This document shows positions 44,974 through 54,016 of a stretch of 64,000 nt of DNA, one piece after another (position 1 is the first letter of the stretch; every line of letters begins with the position of its first letter). The DNA is from Halomonas salipaludis (GTDB taxonomy: Bacteria; Pseudomonadota; Gammaproteobacteria; Pseudomonadales; Halomonadaceae), in contig NZ_NSKB01000003.1 of assembly GCF_002286975.1 (NCBI RefSeq), positions 62,001 to 126,000 of the forward strand, read 5' to 3'. The notes beneath the pieces were generated by a model that was not told the origin of the DNA, did not search any database, and saw only the letters and a list, made by a program, of their open reading frames with translations. The position numbers were made by a program, and so were the translations under genes.

Positions 44974-46074
44974 ATGTCCACTCATGCACTCAACATCAAG
45001 CGCCTGCACAAGCGCTTCGGCGACACCGTGGCCCTGGACGGTATCGACCTCGCGCTGCGCCGGGGCCAGGTGCTGGCACTGCTGGGCCCTTCCGGCTGTG
45101 GCAAGACCACCCTGCTGCGCTGTATCGCCGGCCTGGCCGAGGTCGACGGCGGCGAGGTACACCTCGACGGCCAGTGCGTCGCCGCCCCGGGCCGCCACCT
45201 GAGCCCCGATGATCGTCATCTGGGCATGGTCTTCCAGGACTACGCCCTGTGGCCGCACATGAGCGTCTACCAGAACGTCGCCTTCCCGCTGGAGATGCAG
45301 GGCGTCAAGGCCAACGCAAGACGCCCCCAGGTGGAGTGGGCGCTCTCCCTGGTCGGGTTAGGCGATTTCGCCGAGCGCTCACCCGGCGCGCTCTCCGGCG
45401 GCCAGCAGCAGCGGGTCGCCCTGGCCCGGGCCATCGTCGCCAAGCCGCGCCTGCTGCTGATGGACGAGCCACTCTCCAACCTCGACAAGGGCCTGCGCGA
45501 GAACCTGGCCCTGGAGATTCGCAACCTGATCGAAGAGCTCAACCTGACGGCGGTGTTCGTCACCCACGACCAGCACGAAGCCTTCGCCCTGGCCGACCGG
45601 GTGGCCGTGCTGCAGCACGGTCGGCTGCAGCAGGTCGACGCGCCGGAGGCGCTCTTCCATACCCCGGCCACGCCGGAGATCGCCGACTTCGTCGACGCCG
45701 GCACCCTGCTCGACGGCCGGCTCGACGCCGAGGGCCTGGCGCTTGCCGATGTCTATCTGCCGCTCGGCGCCGCCTGCGGTCACCGCGGCGAGGTAAGCCT
45801 GCTGCTGCCGCGCCGCGCCCTGCGGCTGTGTGCGCCCGAGGAGGGCCTGCTGTGCGGGCGCATCACCGGCCGCCTGTTCCAGGGCGAGCACCTGTCGCTT
45901 CAGCTCACCCTGGCCGATGGCCGCACGCTCAAGCTGCATGCACCCCATGCACCGGAGCGCGGCTGCCAGGTGGGGATCGACATCGACGTCAGCGCCCTGC
46001 GCGCCTGGGATGCCGAGGCGCGCCTGATCGACCTGATGCCACGCGCCGACGTGGCCGCCAGCGCCAGCGCCTGA
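44974..46074 (+). CDS. FbpC/PotA-like ABC transporter ATPase (possible 2-aminoethylphosphonate importer)
   Basis: A 366-residue ATPase with Walker A GPSGCGKTT, signature LSGGQQQR, Walker B LLMDEPLSNLD and a C-terminal TOBE-like domain (about residues 270-360). The family covers iron, spermidine and 2-aminoethylphosphonate importers. An in-frame ATG at 44953 would add seven residues; the chosen start has AGAGG upstream. PHO half-sites and the porin upstream argue for a phosphorus compound rather than iron, but this is an inference. Confidence 0.82.
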   Translation: MSTHALNIKRLHKRFGDTVALDGIDLALRRGQVLALLGPSGCGKTTLLRCIAGLAEVDGGEVHLDGQCVAAPGRHLSPDDRHLGMVFQDYALWPHMSVYQNVAFPLEMQGVKANARRPQVEWALSLVGLGDFAERSPGALSGGQQQRVALARAIVAKPRLLLMDEPLSNLDKGLRENLALEIRNLIEELNLTAVFVTHDQHEAFALADRVAVLQHGRLQQVDAPEALFHTPATPEIADFVDAGTLLDGRLDAEGLALADVYLPLGAACGHRGEVSLLLPRRALRLCAPEEGLLCGRITGRLFQGEHLSLQLTLADGRTLKLHAPHAPERGCQVGIDIDVSALRAWDAEARLIDLMPRADVAASASA

Positions 46075-46112
46075 TGCGGCCTGGCCCACTTTTTCCTTCT
46101 CGGGAGCCTTCA

Positions 46113-47078
46113 ATGCACGCCTTGAAACCCTTTGCCCTCAGCGCCTGCCTCTTGGCCCTGCCAGGCCTGGCCTCGGCCAGCGCCTTGACCGTCTACTCGG
46201 CGGGCCCCGGCGCGCTGATCGAGCATCTCGCCGCCGACTTCTCTGAGGAGACCGGCATCGAGGTCAATGTCTTTCAGAGCACCACCGGCCAGGTGATGGC
46301 CCGCCTGGAGTCCGAGCAGGCCAATCCGCTGGCCGACGTGGTGATCTCCGCCTCCTGGGACAGCGCCGAGTCGCTGCACGAGGAGGGCCTGCTGCATGAG
46401 TACCGCTCACCCAACGCCGAGACGGTGCCCGACTTCCTCAAGACCGACCACTACGCCGCCCAGGGGGTCTCGGCCCTGGCCCTGGTATGGAACCGCAACA
46501 GCGATGTCCCCCAACCCAACGATTGGAGCGATCTGACCGATGCGGCCTATCGCGACCAGGTGACCATGCCCGACCCGGCGCAGTCCGGCGCCGCCTTCGA
46601 GCTGATCAGCGGCCTGCTCACCGCCATGGGCGAGGAGGCCACCTGGCAGCTGATGGCAGACCTCGCCGACAACGGCATGCTGGTGCCGGGGCCCAACGCC
46701 CGGGCCCTGAACCCGGTGCTGCAGGGGGCCAAGTCGGTGGTGTTCGGCGCGGTGGACTATATCTCGCTGGGCCAGCAGGCCGAGGGCGAAGCCATCGAGG
46801 TGATCTTTCCCGAGAGCGGCACGGTGATCGCGCCGCGGCCGATGATGATCCTGGCCTCCACCGCCATGCCCGACGAGGCCGAGCAGTTCGTCGACTTCGT
46901 GCTCTCCGAACAGGGCCAGGCGCGGGTCGCCGAGCGCTACCTGATGCCGTCACGCAGCGACATCGAGGCGCTGCGCCCGACCATCGAGGAGCTGACCCTG
47001 ATCGAGGTCGACAGCGACGCAATGAACGCCCAGCGCGAGGCGATTCTCGACCGCTTCCGCGAAGCCACGGGTAGCTGA
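46113..47078 (+). CDS. Extracellular solute-binding protein (Fbp/PhnS type)
   Basis: A 321-residue binding protein with a signal peptide ending near ASASAL. The first strand LTVYSAGPGALIEHLAADFSEETGIEV and the later PLADVVISASWDSAESL, and IAPRPMMILASTAMPDEAEQFVDFVLS are typical of family 1 / AfuA-like binding proteins, including those for 2-aminoethylphosphonate. A tyrosine pair for iron binding is not obvious. Its stop shares a base with the permease start. Confidence 0.82.
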   Translation: MHALKPFALSACLLALPGLASASALTVYSAGPGALIEHLAADFSEETGIEVNVFQSTTGQVMARLESEQANPLADVVISASWDSAESLHEEGLLHEYRSPNAETVPDFLKTDHYAAQGVSALALVWNRNSDVPQPNDWSDLTDAAYRDQVTMPDPAQSGAAFELISGLLTAMGEEATWQLMADLADNGMLVPGPNARALNPVLQGAKSVVFGAVDYISLGQQAEGEAIEVIFPESGTVIAPRPMMILASTAMPDEAEQFVDFVLSEQGQARVAERYLMPSRSDIEALRPTIEELTLIEVDSDAMNAQREAILDRFREATGS

Positions 47079-48787
47079 TGGCGGCGCGTCTCAGCCTAGG
47101 CCTTTCCCTGCGCCTGCCCCGGATCAGCGGGGCGGGTGTGGTCATGCTGCTGACAGCGGCGGCCCTGCTGCTGCTGGTCGGGCTGCCACTGCTCTACGTG
47201 CTGCTGCAGGCGATCTTTCCCGGCTGGTCGCGAGGCGAACTGAGCGGCGCCTTCGGCCTGTTCGTGCCGCTGCTCTCCGACCCGGCGCTGCTCGGACTGC
47301 TGGGCAATACGCTGCGCCTGGGCATCGCCGTGGTAGTGGTGTGTGCCCTGCTGGCCATCCCGCTGGGGGCGCTGCGCGCCCTGACCCGGGTGCCCGGCGG
47401 CGCCGCCTGGGACCTGATCTTCCTGATCCCGTTCATGATTCCGCCCTATATCGCGGCGCTGTCGTGGATGCTGACCCTGCAGCCGCGGGGCTACGCCGAA
47501 CAGCTGAGCGGGCTCTCGGCCAGCGCTTTCCTGTTCTCCTTCTCGGGCATCGTCTTCGTGATGGTGCTCAACGTCTTTCCGGTGGTCTATTTCGCAGTAT
47601 CGCGCACCATGATGAGCGTTGGCGGCCGCTACGCCGCCGCCGCCCGGGTCAGCGGTGCCGGCGGCTGGCGCGCCTTTTGGCGCATCACCCTGCCGCTCTC
47701 CACGCCGGGCATTGCCGCCAGCCTACTGCTGGTGTTTGCGCTGACCATCGAGGAGTTCGGCACCCCGGCCACCCTCGGCGCCCAGGCCGGCTACAAGGTA
47801 CTGGTGACCGGGATTCACGAGCGCTTCGCCGACTGGCCCATCGATATCCCCGGCGCCTCCGTGCTATCGCTGCTGCTGGTGATGCTGGCCATGGCGGCCT
47901 TCTACCTGCAGCACTGGCTGGTGACCCGGCGCTCCTTCGTCAGCCAGACCGGCAAGCCGACGGCGCCGGAGCGCATCGAGCTGGGCCCCTGGCGCTGGCC
48001 GGTCGTGGGCCTGTTCAGCTTGGTGGCGATGATTGCCGTGGCGGTGCCTATCCTTGCCGTGCTGGCCACCGCCTTCACCGGCACGCTGTCCGGCGGCATT
48101 GCCTGGGACAACCTCTCGCTGCGCCACTTCGAGGCGCTGTTCGCCAATCGTGGCGGCGCGATGCAGGCGCTCTCCACCAGCCTCGGGCTGGCCATCGGCA
48201 CGGCCCTGCTGACCGGCGTGCTGGGTGCCCTGGTGGGTTACCTGGTGGTGCGTGCCCAGCTGCGCGGCAAGGGGCTGCTGGACCTGCTGTCGCTGCTGCC
48301 CAATACCATGCCCGGCATCGTCGTCGCGGTGGGCTTGATCCTGGCCTGGAACCAGAGCTGGTGGCCAATCCAGATCTACAACACCGGCGCCATGCTGCTG
48401 CTCGCCTATGCCTGCCTGCTGCTGCCCTACCCGGTGCGCTACGCCTCGGCGGCCTTCCGCCAGATGGGCGAGAGCCTGGAGGCCGCCGCCCGGGTCTGCG
48501 GCGCCGGTTTCTTCACCGCCTTCCGGCGCATCCTGCTGCCGGCCCTGGCGCCGAGCCTGATCGTCTCGATGCTGCTGGTGTTCGCCATCGCCTCGCGCGA
48601 GCTGGTGGCCTCGCTGATGGTGGCGCCGGCTGGCATGCGCACGGTCTCGACCTTCGTCTTCGGCCAGTTCGAGCAGGGCTCCCCCGGGGTCGGCATGGCC
48701 ATGAGCGCCGTGGCGATCCTCACCACCACGGCGCTGCTGGTGGCGCTGACGCTATTCAGCCGCAAGAAGCTGCCCATCGCCGGCTAA
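47078..48787 (+). CDS. Fused ABC transporter permease (FbpB/PhnUV-like)
   Basis: A 569-residue permease in which two binding-protein-dependent transport domains are fused: the first with GGRYAAAARVSGAGGWRAFWRITLPL (about residue 185) and the second with MGESLEAAARVCGAGFFTAFRRILLPA (about 465) as EAA loops. About twelve membrane helices are expected. Fusion is usual for FbpB-type systems. Together with the two genes before it, it completes an importer. Confidence 0.87.
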   Translation: MAARLSLGLSLRLPRISGAGVVMLLTAAALLLLVGLPLLYVLLQAIFPGWSRGELSGAFGLFVPLLSDPALLGLLGNTLRLGIAVVVVCALLAIPLGALRALTRVPGGAAWDLIFLIPFMIPPYIAALSWMLTLQPRGYAEQLSGLSASAFLFSFSGIVFVMVLNVFPVVYFAVSRTMMSVGGRYAAAARVSGAGGWRAFWRITLPLSTPGIAASLLLVFALTIEEFGTPATLGAQAGYKVLVTGIHERFADWPIDIPGASVLSLLLVMLAMAAFYLQHWLVTRRSFVSQTGKPTAPERIELGPWRWPVVGLFSLVAMIAVAVPILAVLATAFTGTLSGGIAWDNLSLRHFEALFANRGGAMQALSTSLGLAIGTALLTGVLGALVGYLVVRAQLRGKGLLDLLSLLPNTMPGIVVAVGLILAWNQSWWPIQIYNTGAMLLLAYACLLLPYPVRYASAAFRQMGESLEAAARVCGAGFFTAFRRILLPALAPSLIVSMLLVFAIASRELVASLMVAPAGMRTVSTFVFGQFEQGSPGVGMAMSAVAILTTTALLVALTLFSRKKLPIAG

Positions 48788-48848
48788 TATCAGGCGCCCT
48801 GAGCTTTGTCCGAAAAGTCGGCGAGCGCAGGCAGTTTTCGTACAGAGC

Positions 48849-49724
48849 TTACGCCGTGGGGCGGCGCTTAATGGTGGTGCGGCGCTCGTGATAGGCGATG
48901 GCCAGGCCGCTGCCGATGATGATCGCGGTGCCCACATACACCCACAGGTCGGGCATTTCGCCCCAGAACCACCAGCCCAGCAGCACCGCCCACAGCATCC
49001 CGGTGTAGTCGAAGGGCGCGGCCAACGCCGCCGGGGCGTGGCGAAAGGCCAGTGTCAGGCAGGCCATGGCGCCGATGCCGAAGATCCCGGCACCGATGAA
49101 CCCCCACCAGTGCAGCGGCCAGGGCGTCTGCCACACCCAGGGCAGCATCGCCCCGGTCACCAGCAGCGGCACCAGGGTGACGTAGAACACCATCGCCCAC
49201 AGGTACTCACGCACGCCGTAGCGCCTGGCGGTGATCATCACCAGGGCATAGAACATCGCCGCCGCCACCACCACTAGGGCTCCCAACTGGAAGCCGGCAC
49301 CGCCCGGGCGCACCACCACCAGCACGCCGAGAAAGCCGATGATCGCCGCTACCAGCGGCAGCCGCTCGACGCGCTCGCCGAGCAGCGGCACCGACAGCAG
49401 GGTGACGAACAGCGGCGCGGCGAAGGCGATCGCCGTGGTCTCGGCCAGCGGCAGCAGCACCAGCCCGAACACGAAGCACAGCATGGTGCCGGTGGCCAAA
49501 AGGCCGCGTACCAGGTGCACGCCGGGGCGCCGGGTGGTGAGCTTGCGCAGGCCGCCGTTGAAGTGCGCGATCAGCGCGATCAGCGGCAGCGAGATCAGGG
49601 TGCGGAAGAAGATGATCTGAATCGGCGAGTGCACCTCGCCCAGCCATTTGGAAATCGCATCGCCCACCGACAGGCAGAACACCCCGGCGCACATCCATAG
49701 TATCCCCTGCAGCGATGGTGACAT
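48849..49724 (-). CDS. EamA/DMT-family transporter
   Basis: A 291-residue protein with ten hydrophobic helices in two EamA repeats (FCLSVGDAISKWLGEVHSP at the start; ALRH-type APAALAAPFDYTGMLWAVLLGWW in the second). The start MSPSLQGILW is preceded by AAAGGAGGGC. Such carriers export metabolites or metallophores. It is divergent from the Zur-box-preceded DUF1826 gene, so a link with metal acquisition is possible but unproven. Confidence 0.85.
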   Translation of the reverse strand: MSPSLQGILWMCAGVFCLSVGDAISKWLGEVHSPIQIIFFRTLISLPLIALIAHFNGGLRKLTTRRPGVHLVRGLLATGTMLCFVFGLVLLPLAETTAIAFAAPLFVTLLSVPLLGERVERLPLVAAIIGFLGVLVVVRPGGAGFQLGALVVVAAAMFYALVMITARRYGVREYLWAMVFYVTLVPLLVTGAMLPWVWQTPWPLHWWGFIGAGIFGIGAMACLTLAFRHAPAALAAPFDYTGMLWAVLLGWWFWGEMPDLWVYVGTAIIIGSGLAIAYHERRTTIKRRPTA

Positions 49725-49860
49725 TTGCCCTCCTTTCGACACCGTTGAGCGCACCAACCCGGTGCAACAGCCAAGCCTTCTAACATAGCCGAGTCGCCGG
49801 GTCGGGGCGATGGATAAGCGCCAAAAGCGCAAGCCAACGTGTTCTCGCCTTTATTGTTAT

Positions 49861-49873
49861 GTTATATAGTAAC
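49861..49873. promoter_or_regulatory. Zur-box-like palindrome upstream of the DUF1826 gene
   Basis: GTTAT-ATA-GTAAC matches the Zur box of the znu operon in this window (GTTAT-N3-ATAAC) in nine of ten arm positions. It lies 27 nt upstream of the DUF1826 start and about 137 nt from the divergent EamA gene. Confidence 0.7.
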
Positions 49874-49900
49874 TACTCAATCTGGACCGGAGGACACTGC

Positions 49901-50590
49901 ATGCCTGTCGCTACCGCGCCCCTGCTCGACGACCCGTTTCTCGAGGCCAGCGCCACTACGCCCGCCGCCGGGGAGCCCCACTGGGCCTTCGGCGATGATA
50001 TCGGCGTCTTGCCAAGGATCTTCGATGCGGAGATCACTCTGGCGGTGATGACCCGGCGCCTGGACGCCGCGCTCCAGGCCAATATCGCCGCCCAGCTTGG
50101 CAGTGAGCGTGGCATCTCCTGGCACTGGCGCGGCGGCGTGGGTCAGGCACTGGCCGACGACCTGGCCGCCCATCTGCCGGCCCCGGCCGAGGGCGCGGCG
50201 CTGATCGACGATATTCGCATCGTTGCCGAGGCCATGGCCTACCTGTTCGACACCGACACCATCGGCGTGCGTCTGCGCACCCTGGAGGGGGCGATGTGCC
50301 CGCGCTTCCACGTCGACAATCTCGCCGTGCGACTGGTCACCACCTACGCCGGCCCGGCCAGCGAGTGGCTGCCCGAGTCGGCGGTGGAGCGTGCAGGCCT
50401 GGGCGCGCCACACCCCGGCAAGCCCGAGGCGCTGCGCGACCCCGCGGCGATCCAGCAGCTCGGCGTTGGCGATCTGGCGCTGCTCAAGGGCGACGGCTGG
50501 ATCGGCAACGAGGGGCGTGGGCTGGTGCACCGCAGTCCACAGCCCGCGCCCGGCGAGCGGCGCCTGCTGCTGGCCCTGGACCCCGGCTGA
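49901..50590 (+). CDS. DUF1826 protein, probable Zur target
   Basis: A 229-residue protein of the DUF1826 family. The motif MCPRFHVDNLAVRLVTTYAGPASEWLP (about 130-155) and GDLALLKGDGW are its hallmarks. Members are commonly found in zinc-limitation regulons beside COG0523 chaperones, and the upstream Zur-like box agrees. Its biochemical role is not known. The start MPVATAPL follows GGAGG; the open frame upstream of it runs through the Zur box and is rejected. Confidence 0.85.
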   Translation: MPVATAPLLDDPFLEASATTPAAGEPHWAFGDDIGVLPRIFDAEITLAVMTRRLDAALQANIAAQLGSERGISWHWRGGVGQALADDLAAHLPAPAEGAALIDDIRIVAEAMAYLFDTDTIGVRLRTLEGAMCPRFHVDNLAVRLVTTYAGPASEWLPESAVERAGLGAPHPGKPEALRDPAAIQQLGVGDLALLKGDGWIGNEGRGLVHRSPQPAPGERRLLLALDPG

Positions 50591-50595
50591 GGGCG

Positions 50596-50628
50596 GGCGC
50601 CACGACAGCCTGCTGTCGCGCTGGCGCC
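50596..50628 (+). terminator. Hairpin between the DUF1826 and ABC operon genes
   Basis: GGCGCC (50596-50601) and CGACAG (50603-50608) pair with CTGTCG (50613-50618) and GGCGCC (50623-50628). TCATCTTCTT follows, so it may be a terminator or attenuator that makes the ABC genes only partly dependent on the upstream promoter. Confidence 0.5.
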
Positions 50629-50673
50629 GTCTGTCATCTTCTTGAACCCATGATCATGTCAAAGGACGTTACG

Positions 50674-52206
50674 ATGCTTGCACCGCGCCGCCTCGGCCTG
50701 GCCCTGCTCCTCGGCCTGCTGCCCCTCACCGCCGCGGCCGACGACCGCTCCCTGGACGTCGTCGCCCCCTGGGAGATCACCGGCCTCGACCCTTCCACCT
50801 CCGGCTATGTGTTCGCTCGCATGGGCATCGGCGAGACCCTGGTCGATACCGACGCCGAGGGCCAACCCAGCGCCGGCCTGGCCAGCGACTGGCAGGTCGC
50901 CGACGACGACCTGAGCTGGCGCTTTACGCTGCGAGACGACGTGCTCTTCCATGACGGCAGCCCGCTTTCCGCCGAGGCCGCAGCCAAGAGCCTGGAACAC
51001 GCCTGGCGCAAGCCGGGCATGCTCGACTCGGCGCCGATCGAGGCCATCGAGGCCGAGGATGGCGAGGTGGTGTTCCACCTTCACGAAGCCTTCGCTCCGC
51101 TGCCGGCGCTGCTCGCCCACTCCACCACGCTGATTCTGGCCCCCGACGCCTACGACGAGAGCGGTACGGTGCGCGAGCTGATCGCCACCGGCCCCTACCG
51201 GCTGGCGTCGCTGGCCCCGCCGCAGCGCCTCACCGCCGAGCGCTTCGACGACTATTGGGGCGAGGCGCCGGCCATCACCCAGACCAGCTACCTGGCAGTG
51301 GGCCGCGGCGAGACCCGCGCGCTGATGGCCGAAAGCCGCGATGCCGATATCGTCTTCACCCTGGACCCGGCGAGCCGCGCCAGGCTGATGCGTAACGCGC
51401 AGCTGAGCATCCACGCCGAGCCGCTGCCGCGCACCATCGTGCTCAAGGTCAACGCCGGTCATCCCTTCCTCGACGACCAGCGCGCACGTCAGGCGCTGAG
51501 CCTGGCCATCGACCGCAGCGGCATCGCCACCGGCCTACTGCGCCACCCCGAGGCCGCCGCCGCCGAGCTGTTTCCCGAGGCCCTGGGCCCCTGGCACCTG
51601 GGCCTGGATGCCGGCGAGTCTCAGGATCTCGAGCGCGCCCGTGAGCTGCTCGCCGAGCAGGGCTGGGAGGCCGGCGACGATGGCGTGCTGCGCCGCGATG
51701 GCGAGCCCTTCCAGTTGACCCTGCGCACCTTCTCCGACCGCCCGGAGCTGCCGCTGGTGGCCACCGCGCTGCAGGACCAGTGGCGCGAGCTGGGCGTCGA
51801 CCTGAACGTCGCGGTAGGCAACGCCAGCGAGATCCCCTCCGGCCACCAGGACGGCAGCCTGGAGCTGGGCCTGGCGGCGCGCAACTACGGCCTGGTGCCC
51901 AACCCGCTGGGCACCCTGCTGGATGATTTTGGTAGCGACCCCGACGACATGGGCGGCGACTGGGGTGCCATGGGCTGGTCGGACGCCGAACTCGCCGGCT
52001 GGCTCGCCACCCTGCGCCACGACACCGACCCCGAGGTGCGCAGCGAGCTGGCCGGCCGCGTCGCGACACGCCTCAACCAGGCCATGCCGGTGATACCGGT
52101 GGCCTGGTACCAGCAGACGGCGGCCGTCGGCACTCATCTGCAAGGCTTCTCCATCGACCCGCTGGAGCGCAGCTACCGCCTGGATGAGCTGAGGTGGGCC
52201 GAATGA
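50674..52206 (+). CDS. Family 5 ABC substrate-binding protein (nickel/peptide type)
   Basis: A 510-residue binding protein of the NikA/DppA family with a signal peptide ending near TAAADD. Family features are PSAGLASDWQVADDDLSWRFTLRDDVLFHDGSPL and the later VNAGHPFLDDQRARQALSLAIDR. The start MLAPRRLG has AAGGA seven bases upstream, so two upstream ATGs are less likely. Overlap with the first permease is ATGA. Its placement after a Zur-box gene suggests a metal or metal-chelate, but a peptide ligand cannot be excluded. Confidence 0.85.
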   Translation: MLAPRRLGLALLLGLLPLTAAADDRSLDVVAPWEITGLDPSTSGYVFARMGIGETLVDTDAEGQPSAGLASDWQVADDDLSWRFTLRDDVLFHDGSPLSAEAAAKSLEHAWRKPGMLDSAPIEAIEAEDGEVVFHLHEAFAPLPALLAHSTTLILAPDAYDESGTVRELIATGPYRLASLAPPQRLTAERFDDYWGEAPAITQTSYLAVGRGETRALMAESRDADIVFTLDPASRARLMRNAQLSIHAEPLPRTIVLKVNAGHPFLDDQRARQALSLAIDRSGIATGLLRHPEAAAAELFPEALGPWHLGLDAGESQDLERARELLAEQGWEAGDDGVLRRDGEPFQLTLRTFSDRPELPLVATALQDQWRELGVDLNVAVGNASEIPSGHQDGSLELGLAARNYGLVPNPLGTLLDDFGSDPDDMGGDWGAMGWSDAELAGWLATLRHDTDPEVRSELAGRVATRLNQAMPVIPVAWYQQTAAVGTHLQGFSIDPLERSYRLDELRWAE

Positions 52207-53189
52207 CCAGCCTGACGTTGAGCCGCTCCTCCCCGTCGCGCTGGCGCAGCGGGCTGCGCGGCCTGCTGCTGCAGCGGCTGTTCCAGGCCGGCCTGGTGGC
52301 GTGGATGGTCGGCACCCTGACCTTCGTGCTGACCCGCACCCTGCCCGGCGACATGGCCTACCGCATCGCCGCCGGCCGCTACGGCCACGATATGGTCGAC
52401 AGCGCCGCCGCCGAATCGGTGCGCGCCGAACTGGCCCTCGACCAGCCGGCGCTGGGCGCCTACTTCGGCTGGCTGTGGGACCTGCTGCAGCTCGACCTGG
52501 GGCGCTCGCTGGTCAGCGGCGAGCCGGTGATCCACGAGCTGTGGCACCAGCTAGGCCACTCCCTGGGCCTGGCGGTGATGGCGGTACTGCTGTCGCTGCT
52601 GCTCGGCCCCCCGCTGGGGCTGCTGGCCGGCCGCAAGCCCGCCGGCACACTCGACCGCGTCAGCGAAGTCGCCGCCAGCGTGCTGCGGGCGCTGCCGCCG
52701 TTCGCCGTTGGCCTGCTGCTGATCCTGCTGTTCTCGGTGGCGCTGGGCTGGCTGCCCGCCGCCGGCCACGGCCGCTTCGCGCATAGCGTACTGCCGTCAC
52801 TGACCCTGGCGCTGGCGCTGGCCGCGGTCTCCAGCCGGGTGGCGCGCAATGCCATGGCCGAGGTATCGCAGTCGGCCTACTACGCCTTTTCGCACACCAA
52901 GGGCCTCGGCTCGCGGCTCAGCTTCCTGCGTCACGGACTGCGCAATGCCGCCCTGCCGGTGGTGGCCTACCTGGGCGTGCAGTTCGTCTACCTGATCGAA
53001 GGCGTGGTGGTGGTCGAGACGCTGTTCGCCTGGCCCGGCATCGGCCACGCCCTGGTCCACGCCATCGTCGCCCGCGACGTGCCGATGATCCAGGGCACCG
53101 CGCTGGTGATGGGCCTGATGTTCGTGGCCCTCAACACCGCGGTGGATCTCATCTGCCACTGGCTCGACCCGAGGAGACGCGAGACATGA
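52203..53189 (+). CDS. ABC transporter permease 1 (DppB/NikB-like)
   Basis: A 328-residue permease of the DppB/NikB type with about six membrane segments. Its first helix is followed by LTRTLPGDMAYRIAAGRYG and the EAA-like loop is LGSRLSFLRHGLRNAALPVVAYLG. The C-terminus, FAWPGIGHALVHAIVARDVPMIQG, is a strong family marker. It overlaps the binding-protein and second permease genes by 4 nt each. Confidence 0.9.
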   Translation: MTSLTLSRSSPSRWRSGLRGLLLQRLFQAGLVAWMVGTLTFVLTRTLPGDMAYRIAAGRYGHDMVDSAAAESVRAELALDQPALGAYFGWLWDLLQLDLGRSLVSGEPVIHELWHQLGHSLGLAVMAVLLSLLLGPPLGLLAGRKPAGTLDRVSEVAASVLRALPPFAVGLLLILLFSVALGWLPAAGHGRFAHSVLPSLTLALALAAVSSRVARNAMAEVSQSAYYAFSHTKGLGSRLSFLRHGLRNAALPVVAYLGVQFVYLIEGVVVVETLFAWPGIGHALVHAIVARDVPMIQGTALVMGLMFVALNTAVDLICHWLDPRRRET

Positions 53190-54016
53190 TGCAAGCGACG
53201 CTGATCGCCCCGCTGCGACGACTCGCCTGGCCCGCGCTGAGCACCCGCCAGCGGGCCGGTGCGCTGCTGCTGGCACTGCTGCTGGCCTTCGCCTGGCTGG
53301 TGCCGCTGTGGCACGACGCCGACCCGGCCCGCCAGCAGCTGGTGCGCATCCTCGAACTGCCAACGCTTGCCGCGCCGCTGGGTACCGATCACCTGGGCCG
53401 CGATATGCTGGCGCGCACCGCCGCCGCCCTACGCCTGTCGCTGGGCATGGCGCTGCTCAGCGTGGTCACGGCCGCCGTGCCGGGCATCCTGTTCGGGGTG
53501 ATCGCCGGCTGGCGCGGCGGCTGGCTGGACCGCATCCTGGGCAGCGTCGCCGATGCCTGCCTGGCGCTGCCGGGCCTGCTGCTGGTGCTGCTGCTGGTGG
53601 CCATCGCCCCGGGCAACTTCTGGGCGCTCTACGTGGGTATCTCGCTGGTGCTGTGGATCGAGTACTTCCGGGTGGTGCGCGCCCGCACCCGGGTGCTGGT
53701 GGCCTCGCCGCAGTTGGAGGCGAGTCGCCTGCTCGGCTTTGGGCCGCTCTATCTGTTCCGCCGCCACCTGTGGCCGGAGCTGGCACCCCAGGTGCTGACC
53801 CTGGCCGCCTTCGGCGCCGCCAGCGCGATACTCGCCATGGCCGCGCTGGGCTTCGTCAGCGTTGGCCTGCGCCCGCCCACCGCCGAACTGGGCCTGATGA
53901 TGATCGAGCTGCTGCCTTACTACCACGAGGCGCCCTGGGCCATGGCCCAGCCGATCCTGGCGCTGTTCGTGCTGGTCTTCAGCCTCAACCTGCTAGCCGG
54001 GAAGGACCCACGATGA
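53186..54016 (+). CDS. ABC transporter permease 2 (DppC/NikC-like)
   Basis: A 276-residue permease. The marker LGTDHLGRDMLARTAAALRLSLG near residue 65 and LPLLLVL-type helices followed by ASRLLGFGPLYLFRRHLWPELAPQVL define the DppC/NikC family. It forms a heterodimer with the preceding permease. It overlaps the following ATPase gene by 4 nt. Confidence 0.9.
   Translation: MMQATLIAPLRRLAWPALSTRQRAGALLLALLLAFAWLVPLWHDADPARQQLVRILELPTLAAPLGTDHLGRDMLARTAAALRLSLGMALLSVVTAAVPGILFGVIAGWRGGWLDRILGSVADACLALPGLLLVLLLVAIAPGNFWALYVGISLVLWIEYFRVVRARTRVLVASPQLEASRLLGFGPLYLFRRHLWPELAPQVLTLAAFGAASAILAMAALGFVSVGLRPPTAELGLMMIELLPYYHEAPWAMAQPILALFVLVFSLNLLAGKDPR

Noticed and set aside
50296-50673. N-terminal extension of the family 5 binding protein
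   Set aside because: That part is an out-of-frame reading of the DUF1826 gene; the signal peptide begins at 50674.
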